This document shows positions 25,769 through 33,419 of a DNA stretch of 64,000 bases, in pieces. The DNA lies in contig NZ_QKKX01000026.1 in assembly GCF_003434305.1 (NCBI RefSeq), forward strand, positions 1-64,000, written 5' to 3'. Origin of the DNA: Micromonospora sp. MW-13 (GTDB taxonomy: Bacteria; Actinomycetota; Actinomycetes; Mycobacteriales; Micromonosporaceae). Both the position numbers and the translations under genes were made by a program. Position 1 is the stretch's first letter. Every line of letters begins with the position of its first letter. The notes beneath the pieces were generated by a model. That model was not told where the DNA came from and did not search any database. It worked only from the letters and a program-made list of their open reading frames with translations.

Positions 25769-27519
25769 GGACGGAGGGTGATCGGGGGTTCGGCCAGGTG
25801 GGGGGTCAGGGGGGTCTTGGGGGCCAGCCAGGAGGCTGTGGGGGAGGCGTCGGGGTTCAGTTTCCAGTCGCGGGCCACGCGGTCCACGGCGATCGGGTAG
25901 ATGGTCAGCGTGCCGTCCGGGTCGATGCGCATCCGCAGGAACGCCTTGGCGTCCTCGATGCCCTGGCCGGCGAAGAGTTCGTTCAGGTTCACCCCGAACG
26001 CGCCGGCGACCAGCAGGTACGCCGCCACCAGCTCGGCGGCCAGGAACCCGATCACCGGGCCGTAGACCACCGCGGCGGCGGCGGCCGGCAGCGGCCAGGA
26101 CCAGTCGTAGAAGGGCAGCGACAGCCATGCCCAGGTGCCGGCGGCGGCCAGCGCCACGTGGGCCAGCCCGTGTCCCACCCCGAGCAGCCAGTGCCGTACG
26201 TGCCGCTTCCCGCCCGCGCTGGGCGGCTTCGCGAAGAACGCCGCCCCGAGCATCGTCACCATCAGCATCGCCACCAGCGGGACGCTGAACAGCCGCTGCT
26301 CGGTTCCGCTGGCCCGGTTCGCCGCCACCCCGGCCATGGCCAGCATGAGCAGTGTGTGCAGGCCGCCGAGCAGGGTGCCGAAGCCCGGGTTGCGCAGCGG
26401 CAGCCGGCCGAAGACCCCCCAGCCGTACCGCCGGGAGCGGGCCTTTTCGGGGTAGCGGGCCATCAGGTCGTACGCGCGGGTGCGGCTGGCCCGCCGGGAC
26501 AGGGTGTCGCGCGGCGGCACCTCGATCCGCTCGGGCAGATGGTGGGTGGGGTACAGGTAGGCCCCGCCGCTGCCGCAGGTGATCAGCTGCCGGTCCGGGC
26601 CGGCGTACCGGGCGTAGTGGTGCAGGTCGCCGGAGACGAGCAGCCGCACCCGCGCCCCGGTCGGCGTGACGATGGTGCGGACGAAGTAGTCGATCGAGTC
26701 GTACGCCGTGGGGTGGTCGACGGCCTTGACCCAGGTCGGCGCCGGCACGGCGATGATCACCCGGCTCTGCGGTCCCAGCTTGCGGGCCACCGCGTCGAAG
26801 TAGGTGAGCTGCGGGTCGTCCAGGTACGAGCCGGACTGGTCGTCGAGGCCGAGCAGCCACCAGTCGGCGGGCAACTCCACGGCGAAGTACGAGCGGGACT
26901 GCCCGGTGCCCCAGCCGCCGAAGTGCCGGTCCCGGGTGCGGACGAACAGCCGCAGGAAGGCGGTCAGCCCGTCGTACCAGTCGTGGTTGCCGGGCACCGC
27001 GAACAGGGTGGGGCGCTCGGGCGGCGTGCCCGGCAGCGCGGCCTGGTACGGCCCCTTGCACCGGTCCTCGTAGGCGGCGTAGGACGCCGACGGGTAGACC
27101 TGGTCGCCGCCCATCACCAGGGTCCGCGCCCGGGGCAGCCGGTGCCCGTCGACCTCCAGCTCCGGCTGGGCGAGCAGGTACGCGACCGAGTACGTGGCGT
27201 TGAAACCGTCGCCCAGGTCGGCCACGTAGTCCAGCCACAGCCCGCCGTCCGGCCCGACCTGGCGGAAGATCCCGTCGCCGAACGCGTTCTGTAGCTCCCG
27301 TTTGTCCAGGTACGCCCCGAACAGCACGGCCAGCAGCGTACGCAGGCCGGTGCTGATCAGCAGGAGCGGCGCGAGCCACGGCACGGGCTTGCGTGGGGTG
27401 AAGCCCAGCTCCAGCGGGTCGGTGCTGCGCGGCCGACGCGCCGCCCCGGCGTCGGCGCTGTCGTCGTCCCGGCAGTCGGCGTCGTCCGGGCCATCGACGG
27501 GGATGCGGTCGTCGGTCAC
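25765..27519 (-). CDS. Membrane-associated metallophosphoesterase
   Basis: A 584-residue calcineurin-like phosphoesterase with C-terminal membrane segments. The catalytic domain shows a modified first motif (ADLGD), GGDQVYP, GNHDWYDG and a later SGDLHHYARY, together supplying metal ligands. After residue about 400 there are several hydrophobic helices (LLGGLHTLLMLAMAGVA, VPLVAMLMVTMLGAAFF, others). The substrate is unknown. I chose GTG 27519 over an in-frame codon at 27588 because TACGCT (27527-27532, minus strand) lies 7 nt before it, fitting a leaderless mRNA. Confidence 0.82.
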   Translation of the reverse strand: MTDDRIPVDGPDDADCRDDDSADAGAARRPRSTDPLELGFTPRKPVPWLAPLLLISTGLRTLLAVLFGAYLDKRELQNAFGDGIFRQVGPDGGLWLDYVADLGDGFNATYSVAYLLAQPELEVDGHRLPRARTLVMGGDQVYPSASYAAYEDRCKGPYQAALPGTPPERPTLFAVPGNHDWYDGLTAFLRLFVRTRDRHFGGWGTGQSRSYFAVELPADWWLLGLDDQSGSYLDDPQLTYFDAVARKLGPQSRVIIAVPAPTWVKAVDHPTAYDSIDYFVRTIVTPTGARVRLLVSGDLHHYARYAGPDRQLITCGSGGAYLYPTHHLPERIEVPPRDTLSRRASRTRAYDLMARYPEKARSRRYGWGVFGRLPLRNPGFGTLLGGLHTLLMLAMAGVAANRASGTEQRLFSVPLVAMLMVTMLGAAFFAKPPSAGGKRHVRHWLLGVGHGLAHVALAAAGTWAWLSLPFYDWSWPLPAAAAAVVYGPVIGFLAAELVAAYLLVAGAFGVNLNELFAGQGIEDAKAFLRMRIDPDGTLTIYPIAVDRVARDWKLNPDASPTASWLAPKTPLTPHLAEPPITLRP

Positions 27520-27526
27520 CTGGGGC

Positions 27527-27532
27527 AGCGTA
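27527..27532 (-). promoter_or_regulatory. -10 TACGCT, leaderless-type
   Basis: Seven nt before GTG 27519 on the minus strand, without a Shine-Dalgarno sequence. Confidence 0.5.
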
Positions 27533-27633
27533 GTCCCGGCCGGGCCTCCGCGCTGTCGGGTGCGGGCACCGTCGGCCGGCTGACCCACGTCGAGGCGGAG
27601 GGATCCGATTGGGGCGGCCGCCCGGGTGTGCCG

Positions 27634-27639
27634 TACACT
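27634..27639 (+). promoter_or_regulatory. tRNA-Thr promoter -10 TACACT
   Basis: TACACT lies 11 nt before the mature tRNA 5' end. TTGGGG at 27609-27614 is a possible -35 with a 19-bp spacer. Confidence 0.5.
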
Positions 27640-27650
27640 TGACGATCGTT

Positions 27651-27727
27651 GCCGCCTTAGCTCAGTCGGCTAGAGCGACGCACTCGTAATGCGTAGGTCG
27701 ACGGTTCGATTCCGTCAGGCGGCTCCA
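27651..27727 (+). tRNA. tRNA-Thr (anticodon CGT)
   Basis: A complete cloverleaf can be drawn. The acceptor arms GCCGCCT and AGGCGGC pair perfectly, the anticodon stem ACGCA/TGCGT encloses loop CTCGTAA with anticodon CGT, and the T-loop TTCGATT is standard. The 3' CCA is encoded (27725-27727). The reads ACG-decoding threonine tRNA. Phage-like lysis genes follow, making the tRNA 3' end a possible integration site. Confidence 0.97.
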
Positions 27728-27783
27728 CCCGAGAAAGGCCCCGTGACCAGGCGAGATGCCAAGGTCACGGGGCCTTTCTCGGG
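27728..27783 (+). terminator. Very strong terminator after tRNA-Thr
   Basis: Arms 27728-27748 and 27763-27783 are perfect complements over 21 bp around a 14-nt loop. It begins immediately after the CCA. Confidence 0.85.
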
Positions 27784-28135
27784 TGCCGTGGAGATCGGCC
27801 GGCGACCCGCCGCGGCTGCCGCTGCGGCGTGCCCGGGCGGTTTGCCACGCGGTGCCGGCACGCGGCTCCGTCGGTCCCCGCCCGGTCGACCGCCCTCGCC
27901 CGCCGGTTGATGACTCTGCGTGTACAGGCCGAGGGTTCTTTGCTTCGTCCCTGGGGTGTGGACTCCTCCCCCTGAGCGAACCCTCCGGCAACTAGCACTA
28001 TCCGAAGAGCAGGCATTCGCGCTGGTAGACGCATGGCCGTCTGGTTACCCTTGGGTCATCTGCCCGACGATGCGCATTTTTGGTCGGGCGCGTCCCGCAC
28101 TTTCGGTCTGTTACTCGGAGTGATCGTCGTGCTCG
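27784..28135. other. Gene-free region between tRNA terminator and endolysin-like gene
   Basis: About 350 bp without convincing genes. The second half (from about 27950) is less GC-rich than the surroundings and probably holds the promoter of the downstream gene; no integrase or direct repeat of the tRNA end was found. Confidence 0.5.
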
Positions 28136-28157
28136 GCCCTCCTGACGGAAGGAGGGC
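28136..28157 (+). promoter_or_regulatory. Hairpin enclosing the ribosome binding site
   Basis: GCCCTCCT (28136-28143) pairs perfectly with AGGAGGGC (28150-28157) around GACGGA. The right arm is the Shine-Dalgarno sequence of the gene at 28161, so folding would block ribosome access. Confidence 0.65.
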
Positions 28158-28160
28158 TCC

Positions 28161-29057
28161 ATGACCCGGGCCCCGATGAATCTGTCGAACGTTCGGACCC
28201 TGTTGTTGTCGTACCTCAAGGACCTGGACCCGGCCGCCGTCGGCATCGTCGGCGACCCGGCCCACCGCGGGGGCTACCACTGCGGCTCCGACCGGGTCGT
28301 GGCCAACGACTACTCGGTCGTGGAGTCCCCCCGGGACCGAGCGGGGCTGACCATCGACGCCTCCGCACTGGACGTCGGCTCGTTCACCGTACGGTCTGCC
28401 GGCCGTGCCCACGACCTGCGCTCGTTCTCCGTCTGGTGCATGCAGCAGTGCGCGGCCGGCGCGGCCGACACGCGGGACATCCGGGAGATCATCTACAGCC
28501 CCGACGGGAAGACGGTCCGGCGATGGGACCGGCTCAAGCGCCGGTCGACCGGCGACAGCTCCCACCTGTGGCACACCCACTTCAGCTTCTTCCGCGACTC
28601 CACGAAGGCGGGTCGGGACCAGGTCCCGCTGTTCCGCCGCTACCTGACGGCCATCGGACTGCTGACCACGACGATCCCGGAGGACGACATGAGCGCTCAG
28701 GCCGAGAACGAGATCCACCAGGTGTACGCCGGGCTCTTCACCGGCGGGTCGAGCATGGGCCGGACCGTCGACCCCGACGGCCCCGGGCCCGAGAAGGCCA
28801 ACAACAGCATCGTCGCCAAGCTCGACTACGTGATGTCCCGTCTGGACGGTGTGGCCGCCGGGGTCACCACCCTGACCGGGAAGGACTTCACGGACGAGCC
28901 GGCCATCGTCGCCGGGGTGCTCGCCGGGCTGTCCCCGCAACGGCTCTCCGAGGCGTTGAAGACCGCCGGGCTGACCCCGGAGGCCATCGCGGCGGCGGTG
29001 CCGCCGGACATGGCCCGACAGGTCGTCGACGAGCTGACCGCCCGGCTGTCCTCCTGA
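28161..29057 (+). CDS. Endolysin-like / M15-type peptidase-like phage protein
   Basis: A 298-residue protein. The first 180 residues have a metal-site pattern like M15-type peptidases: YHCGSDR, TIDASALDVG and HLWHTHFSF, supplying His, Asp and His. The rest is helical with a DGVAAGVTTLTG stretch as in phage tail-associated or lysis proteins. No signal peptide is present, as expected if a holin releases it. ATG 28161 follows AGGAGG within a hairpin. A holin-like gene lies downstream. Enzyme class is inferred from motif spacing only. Confidence 0.55.
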   Translation: MTRAPMNLSNVRTLLLSYLKDLDPAAVGIVGDPAHRGGYHCGSDRVVANDYSVVESPRDRAGLTIDASALDVGSFTVRSAGRAHDLRSFSVWCMQQCAAGAADTRDIREIIYSPDGKTVRRWDRLKRRSTGDSSHLWHTHFSFFRDSTKAGRDQVPLFRRYLTAIGLLTTTIPEDDMSAQAENEIHQVYAGLFTGGSSMGRTVDPDGPGPEKANNSIVAKLDYVMSRLDGVAAGVTTLTGKDFTDEPAIVAGVLAGLSPQRLSEALKTAGLTPEAIAAAVPPDMARQVVDELTARLSS

Positions 29058-29254
29058 CGACGGATGGAGCCGGCGACTCGCCTCCCGCCCGGCGGGGCCG
29101 CCGAAGCGGGCAGGGGCCGCAGGGCGAGGTGGGCCGCCCGGGCCCCGGCGCCCCCTGACGGTACGACCGCGCAGGTCGCCGTCGGCACCACCGACGGCGC
29201 GTGGCGCAGCGCCGCCCACGTGACCGAGTGACCGACCAACTGAGGAGACCCGGC

Positions 29255-29509
29255 ATGTCCGACCCCACCCCCGCCCCCGTCCCCACCTCGACCGCGACCG
29301 AACCGCTGTTCACCGTCGGCGGGATCACCGCCGCCGGGACGGCCGTGATCAGCCTGCTGGTCGCCTTCGGCCTGCCACTGTCCGCGAACCAGCAGACCGC
29401 GATCCTCGGCCTGCTCGCCGTGCTCGCCCCGCTGCTGGTGGCGGCGATCGCCCGGGGCCGGGTCTACTCGCCGGCCACCGTGGCCCGGCTGCTGGAGAGC
29501 CGCCGGTAG
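29255..29509 (+). CDS. Holin-like small membrane protein
   Basis: An 84-residue protein with two hydrophobic helices (ITAAGTAVISLLVAFGLPL; QTAILGLLAVLAPLLVAAIA) and a short charged C-terminus with RGRVYSP, the layout of actinophage holins. GAGGAG is 7 nt before ATG 29255. Downstream of the endolysin-like gene, it completes a lysis-type pair. The 197-bp gap between the two is GC-rich without clear signals. Confidence 0.6.
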   Translation: MSDPTPAPVPTSTATEPLFTVGGITAAGTAVISLLVAFGLPLSANQQTAILGLLAVLAPLLVAAIARGRVYSPATVARLLESRR

Positions 29510-29576
29510 CGCCCCGCCCCGAACGTCGCGGCCCGATCGGCTGGACCGGCCCGCCGGACACGCCCGCGGTCCGCGC

Positions 29577-29631
29577 GCCGCCGCGTCCGCCGGGCCCGGA
29601 CGCGGCGGCGGCCCGGGCGCGCGCCCGGGCC
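29577..29631. terminator. Tandem hairpins between convergent genes
   Basis: A perfect 13-bp hairpin (29577-29589 / 29597-29609, 7-nt loop) is followed directly by a perfect 22-bp palindrome (29610-29631). It lies between the holin-like gene and the convergent SRPBCC gene. Confidence 0.75.
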
Positions 29632-29651
29632 TGCGCCGTGCCGGGAACTGG

Positions 29652-30269
29652 TCAGAGCGGCCGGTGGGCGCCGTCGGGGCCGGCGCCGGTCGGGTACGGG
29701 GCGCCGGCCGGTGTGGTCGCCCCGGTGCCGGTGTCCCGGCCGGACCCGTCGACCCGGCCGCTGTCCCCCCGGGTGCCGGCGGCGTACTCGACGCCGGGCG
29801 TGCCGAGCTGGCGGCCCTCGTCGATCGTTCCGCGCCAGCCCCCGGTCTCGACGCCCCGGCTTTCGATGTACGCCTTGAACCTCTCCAGGTCGGACTCGGC
29901 CTGCCGCTCGACGAGGTGCAGCCGGTCGCCGGCCTTCTCGACGAAGCCCTCCGGCTCGTACTCCAGGAACAGCCGGACCATCGTGCGATCCGTGTCGACC
30001 GGCTGGAAGTGGACGGCACCGGCGTTGGTGGCGCCCTCGGTGGCGGCCCAGGCGACCTTGCTGTCCGGCACCTGCTCCAGGACCTTCGCGTCCCACTCGC
30101 GCTGGACGCCGGCGATCTCGGCGACCCAGTGCATGCGCCTGTCGTCGAGCTGGCGTACCTCCCGGACGCCGCCCATGAACCTCGGGAACTCCTCGAACTG
30201 CGTCCACTGGTTGTACGCGGTGCGGATCGGGACGTTCACCTCGACGGACTTCTCGACCGTGGTGGTCAT
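29652..30269 (-). CDS. SRPBCC-family (polyketide cyclase/dehydrase-like) protein
   Basis: A 205-residue protein. The first 140 residues form a START-like ligand-binding fold with the family start TVEKSVEVNVPIRTAYNQWTQFEEFPRFM and the helix VERQAESDLERFKAYIESRG. The last 50 residues are Gly/Thr/Pro-rich and disordered. The family binds hydrophobic ligands or acts in stress responses; no specific role can be given. GAAGGAGTG precedes ATG 30269 and fixes the start. Confidence 0.85.
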   Translation of the reverse strand: MTTTVEKSVEVNVPIRTAYNQWTQFEEFPRFMGGVREVRQLDDRRMHWVAEIAGVQREWDAKVLEQVPDSKVAWAATEGATNAGAVHFQPVDTDRTMVRLFLEYEPEGFVEKAGDRLHLVERQAESDLERFKAYIESRGVETGGWRGTIDEGRQLGTPGVEYAAGTRGDSGRVDGSGRDTGTGATTPAGAPYPTGAGPDGAHRPL

Positions 30270-30429
30270 CGGCACTCCTTCGGGTTGTCTCCGCGCTCGC
30301 TCGTCGAGAGCGGATCTCTCGTCCACCGGGAGTCGTACCCGGGAGCGGTCGCCTCAATCAGGTCCACACCGGGACGCGGGACACACCTCTCCCGCCTGGG
30401 CGCGGCGGAGGACTGTCGGTGGCGCCCGC

Positions 30430-30435
30430 TAACCT
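30430..30435 (+). promoter_or_regulatory. -10 TAACCT, leaderless-type
   Basis: Eight nt before ATG 30444 with no ribosome binding site. Confidence 0.4.
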
Positions 30436-30443
30436 CCGCTGCC

Positions 30444-30983
30444 ATGAGCATTTCAGCGGATGGCGTCGCGGAGCTGCCCAGCGTCGAGGACGAGGCCCGG
30501 TTCTGGTCCCTGGTGGAGACCGCGTGGGAGCGGCTGGGCCCCGGGCCCGCGGCGCTGCGCCGGGCCCTGCGGGAGCGGGACCCGGCGGCCGGTGACGTCG
30601 ACCCGGACTCCGTCGCCGAGTGGTTCGCCCCGTTCCTCGACAACCTGCGCGCCCTCGGCGCCGACCTGTCCAGCGAGGAGTTGACCGGCCTGGACCGGGT
30701 GGTCGAGCGGAAGCTCCACGAGATCGACCGCGCCGACATCCACGCGGTGACCGACGGCTCCGACGACGGCTTCCTCTACGCCCGGGGGCACATCGTCGCC
30801 CTCGGGCGGGAGTACTACGAGGCGGTGCGCGCCAACCCCGCCCTGGCCGTTCCGGACGGCAGTTGCGAGAGCATCTGCTACCTGTTCGCCCACCTGCACG
30901 ACAAGCTGTTCGGGGATTGGCCGCGCACCGGGTCGGGCATCTCCCGGGAGTCGTTCAGCAACCCGGAGGGCTGGCGGGGGTAG
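30444..30983 (+). CDS. DUF4240 domain protein
   Basis: A 179-residue cytosolic protein resembling DUF4240 (WGR-adjacent type): FWSLVETAWERLG at the N-terminus and DDGFLYARGHIVALGREYYEAVRANPALA in the second half, which corresponds to the family's conserved DGF-x-x-F-R-x-W-L-I-x-x-G segment. Function is unknown. It stands alone, convergent with the GNAT gene, with a 1-bp gap. TAACCT 8 nt upstream suggests a leaderless transcript. Confidence 0.7.
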   Translation: MSISADGVAELPSVEDEARFWSLVETAWERLGPGPAALRRALRERDPAAGDVDPDSVAEWFAPFLDNLRALGADLSSEELTGLDRVVERKLHEIDRADIHAVTDGSDDGFLYARGHIVALGREYYEAVRANPALAVPDGSCESICYLFAHLHDKLFGDWPRTGSGISRESFSNPEGWRG

Positions 30984-30984
30984 G

Positions 30985-31470
30985 TCAGAGGGCGCGGTAC
31001 ATCACGTGCAGTCCGACCCGGCCCAGGCCGGGGTGGGCGAACGCGCCCGGCACGGTGCCGACGATCTCGAAGCCGTGCCGCCGGTACAACTCGACCGCCG
31101 TGTGGTTGGTCTCGACCACCGCGTTGAACTGCATCCCGGCGTAGCCGTGCTCGTGGGCCCAGTCCAGCGCGAACCGGCACAGCGCGGTGCCCACCCCGCG
31201 CCCCCGGGCGTCCGCCGCGACCATGAAGCTCGCGGTGGAGACGTGCGACCCGGGACCGGGTCGGTTGGTGCCCATCTTGGCCGTGCCGACGACCCGGTCG
31301 CCCTCGACCGCCACGACGGTCAGGCCGGGCGGGCGCTCCACCCACATGTCGTACGCCTGCCCGGCGGTCATCGCCGGGTCGTACGGGAAGGTCTCCTCGG
31401 CCCGGACGACCGCGCCGACGATCTCCCACACCTGCGGCCAGTCGGCCTCGGCGAACTCCCGGATCAGCAC
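30985..31470 (-). CDS. GNAT-family N-acetyltransferase
   Basis: Single-domain acetyltransferase of 161 residues. The acetyl-CoA loop is ADARGRGVGTAL, followed by CRFALDWAHEHGYAGMQFNAV and the C-terminal ELYRRHGFEIVGTVPGAF, the standard GNAT layout. The acceptor is unknown; the sequence resembles phosphinothricin/L-amino-acid acetyltransferase-like proteins. TAGCGT (31479-31484, minus strand) is 8 nt before GTG 31470, again of the leaderless type. Confidence 0.88.
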   Translation of the reverse strand: MLIREFAEADWPQVWEIVGAVVRAEETFPYDPAMTAGQAYDMWVERPPGLTVVAVEGDRVVGTAKMGTNRPGPGSHVSTASFMVAADARGRGVGTALCRFALDWAHEHGYAGMQFNAVVETNHTAVELYRRHGFEIVGTVPGAFAHPGLGRVGLHVMYRAL

Positions 31471-31478
31471 GGCCGCCG

Positions 31479-31484
31479 ACGCTA
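31479..31484 (-). promoter_or_regulatory. -10 TAGCGT, leaderless-type
   Basis: Eight nt before GTG 31470 on the minus strand. Confidence 0.45.
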
Positions 31485-31554
31485 GCAGCGTCGGCCGGCC
31501 ACCGGCGACCAGTTTTCCGGTACCAAGGACATCGCCCGGCTGCCCGGGGTCCGG

Positions 31555-32172
31555 TCAGGCGTAGATGGACTTCGCGTACGCGGGGCCGTAGTGGCGCTCC
31601 AGGTCGGCCAGGCTCTCGGTCGGGGCCTCGACCTCCTTGATCAGCCGGGCCCGGGACGGCAGCGCGTCCGGCTGCCAGGTCTCCGGCCGCCACAACTCGG
31701 AGCGGAGGAACGCCTTGGCGCAGTGGTAGAAGATCTGCTCGATCTCCACCACGATCGCCAGGATCGGCCGGTGCCCCTTGACCACCATGTCGTCGAAGAA
31801 CGGCGCGTCCCGCACCAGCCGGGCCCGGCCGTTGATCCGCAGCGTGTCGGTCCGGCCGGGGATCATGAAGATCAGCCCGACGTGCGGGTTGTCCAGGATG
31901 TTGCGGTATCCGTCCGCCCGTCGGTTGCCGGGCCGCTCGGGCACGGCGATCGTCGTGTCGTCCAGTGCCAGGGCGAAGCCGGGCGGGTCGCCCTTCGGCG
32001 AGACGTCGCAGGTGCCGTCCGCGCCCGCCGTGGCGACCAGGCAGAACGGCGAGGCGGCCAGCCACTGCCGGTCCCGCTCGTGCAGAACGCTGCGCTCCTT
32101 GGCTGCCGCCCGGGCGTTCGGGGTCCCCAGCAGTTCGCGCAGCTCCTCGTGCGAGGTGATCTCCACCGTCAC
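31555..32172 (-). CDS. PPOX-class FMN-binding oxidoreductase-like protein
   Basis: A 205-residue protein with the pyridoxamine-5'-phosphate-oxidase split barrel: SPFCLVATAGADGTCDVSPKGDPPGF, RPGNRRADGYRNILDNPHVGLIFMIPG and RINGRARLV. This pattern is typical of the subfamily annotated in mycobacteria as MSMEG_1061-like. It likely binds FMN; the substrate is unknown. The start is GTG 32172, supported by GGAGGAA 5 nt upstream. The 162-bp gap to the divergent DUF2231 gene contains a TAGGCT -10-like hexamer on the minus strand. Confidence 0.85.
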   Translation of the reverse strand: MTVEITSHEELRELLGTPNARAAAKERSVLHERDRQWLAASPFCLVATAGADGTCDVSPKGDPPGFALALDDTTIAVPERPGNRRADGYRNILDNPHVGLIFMIPGRTDTLRINGRARLVRDAPFFDDMVVKGHRPILAIVVEIEQIFYHCAKAFLRSELWRPETWQPDALPSRARLIKEVEAPTESLADLERHYGPAYAKSIYA

Positions 32173-32334
32173 GTCTTCCTCCCCCGACCGTTGACCTCGG
32201 TGGCGGCGTGCGGTGCCGGTGCCCAGGCCACCTGTCGCCCTCAGCCTAACCGGGCGCGTCTGGCCGGAGGTTTGTCCGGCGGTGGCCCGGGTACCGCGCC
32301 AGCCAGCGCCCCGCAACGACCAACGGAGGCCGCG

Positions 32335-32841
32335 ATGGAGAGCCGACTCAAGGTGCTCGGGCACCCCGTGCATCCGATGCTGATCACGTTCCCGGTCGGC
32401 CTGCTGGTCACTGCGGTGATCTTCGACGTCATCGACACCGTCGGCGGCCCGCGGTTCCTCGGTGAGGTGGCCTACTGGAACATCACGGTCGGCCTGATCG
32501 GCGGGCTGCTGGCCGCGGCGGCGGGCGCGTTCGACCTGCTCGCCATCCCCACCGGCACCCGCGCGAAGCGGGTCGGCCTCAGCCACGCCGCCGCGAACAT
32601 CGCGGTGATCCTGCTCTTCGCCGCCGTCTGGGCGGTCCGGCTCAACGCCGACTCCCGGGCGGCCGGCGGCGCGCTCATCGCCATCGAGGTGGTCGCGCTG
32701 GCCATCCTCGGCGGCAGCGCGTGGCTCGGCGGCGAACTGGTCGACCGGCTCGGCGTCGGCGTCGACCCGGACGCCAACCTGGACGCCCCCAGCTCGCTGC
32801 GGGCACCGGCGGCCACCCACTCGATCGGAGACCTGCGATGA
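32335..32841 (+). CDS. DUF2231 membrane protein
   Basis: A 168-residue membrane protein with four hydrophobic segments and the family signature HPVHPMLITFPVGLLVTA near the N-terminus; GAFDLLAIPTGTRAKRVG and a conserved His (LSHAAANI) follow. The paired His residues suggest metal or haem binding, as proposed for related DUF2231 proteins. ACGGAGG lies 6 nt before ATG 32335. Its stop overlaps the Hsp20 start by 4 bp. Confidence 0.88.
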   Translation: MESRLKVLGHPVHPMLITFPVGLLVTAVIFDVIDTVGGPRFLGEVAYWNITVGLIGGLLAAAAGAFDLLAIPTGTRAKRVGLSHAAANIAVILLFAAVWAVRLNADSRAAGGALIAIEVVALAILGGSAWLGGELVDRLGVGVDPDANLDAPSSLRAPAATHSIGDLR

Positions 32842-33413
32842 GCGAACAACCCGGAGGCGGACGGGGCTGGCGCGGCCGGCAGCAGGGCTGGGACCCGATG
32901 GGGGAACTCCAGTCGCTGCGCGCCGAGCTGAGCCGGCTGGTCGGCGGCACCCGGCCCGGCCCGCCCGAGGTGGAGCTGACCGAGACCGCCGAGGGCTGGC
33001 AGGCCGTGGTCCGGCTGCCCGGCGTCGCCCCCGAGGAGGTGGCCGTCGAGCTGGACGACCGGGAGCTCTGCGTCCGGGCCCGCTCCGAGGCCGAGGTCAA
33101 CGCCGACCAGGGCATCCCGGGCGGCTTCCAGACCCGGGGCTTCGAGTACCGGATCGACCTGCCGTCCCGGGTGGACCCGGACCGGATCGACGCGGTGATG
33201 GACCACGGCCTGCTCCGGGTCCGGCTGCCCCGGGCGGCCCGGCCCGCGCCGCGCACCATCACCGTGGGCCGCGCCGGCCCCCGGGTCGCCGGCCCGGGTA
33301 CGGGCCATCCGGTCGACCCGGCCGCCGACCGGGAACTGCACCACCCGGACTTGGCTGCCGGCCGGGAACTGCACCACCCGGACCGGGCCGCCGACGAGAT
33401 CGACCGGCCGTAG
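32838..33413 (+). CDS. Hsp20/alpha-crystallin small heat-shock protein
   Basis: A 191-residue chaperone. The alpha-crystallin domain spans roughly residues 45-140, with VELTETAEGWQAVVRLPGVAPEEV, and ends in the usual HGLLRVRLPR. The C-terminal tail has no I-x-I motif but two copies of RELHHPD, encoded by a 22-bp perfect direct repeat (33329-33350 and 33362-33383) spaced by 33 bp. ATG overlaps the DUF2231 stop. Confidence 0.88.
   Translation: MSEQPGGGRGWRGRQQGWDPMGELQSLRAELSRLVGGTRPGPPEVELTETAEGWQAVVRLPGVAPEEVAVELDDRELCVRARSEAEVNADQGIPGGFQTRGFEYRIDLPSRVDPDRIDAVMDHGLLRVRLPRAARPAPRTITVGRAGPRVAGPGTGHPVDPAADRELHHPDLAAGRELHHPDRAADEIDRP
33329..33383 (+). repeat. 22-bp direct repeat, 33-bp period
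   Basis: Two perfect copies (33329-33350, 33362-33383) duplicate 11 codons in the Hsp20 C-terminal tail. Confidence 0.85.
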
Positions 33414-33419
33414 CGGGTC

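Noticed and set aside
27784..28135. Integrase or attachment repeat after tRNA-Thr
   Set aside because: No recombinase-like frame and no second copy of the tRNA 3' end could be found in the window.
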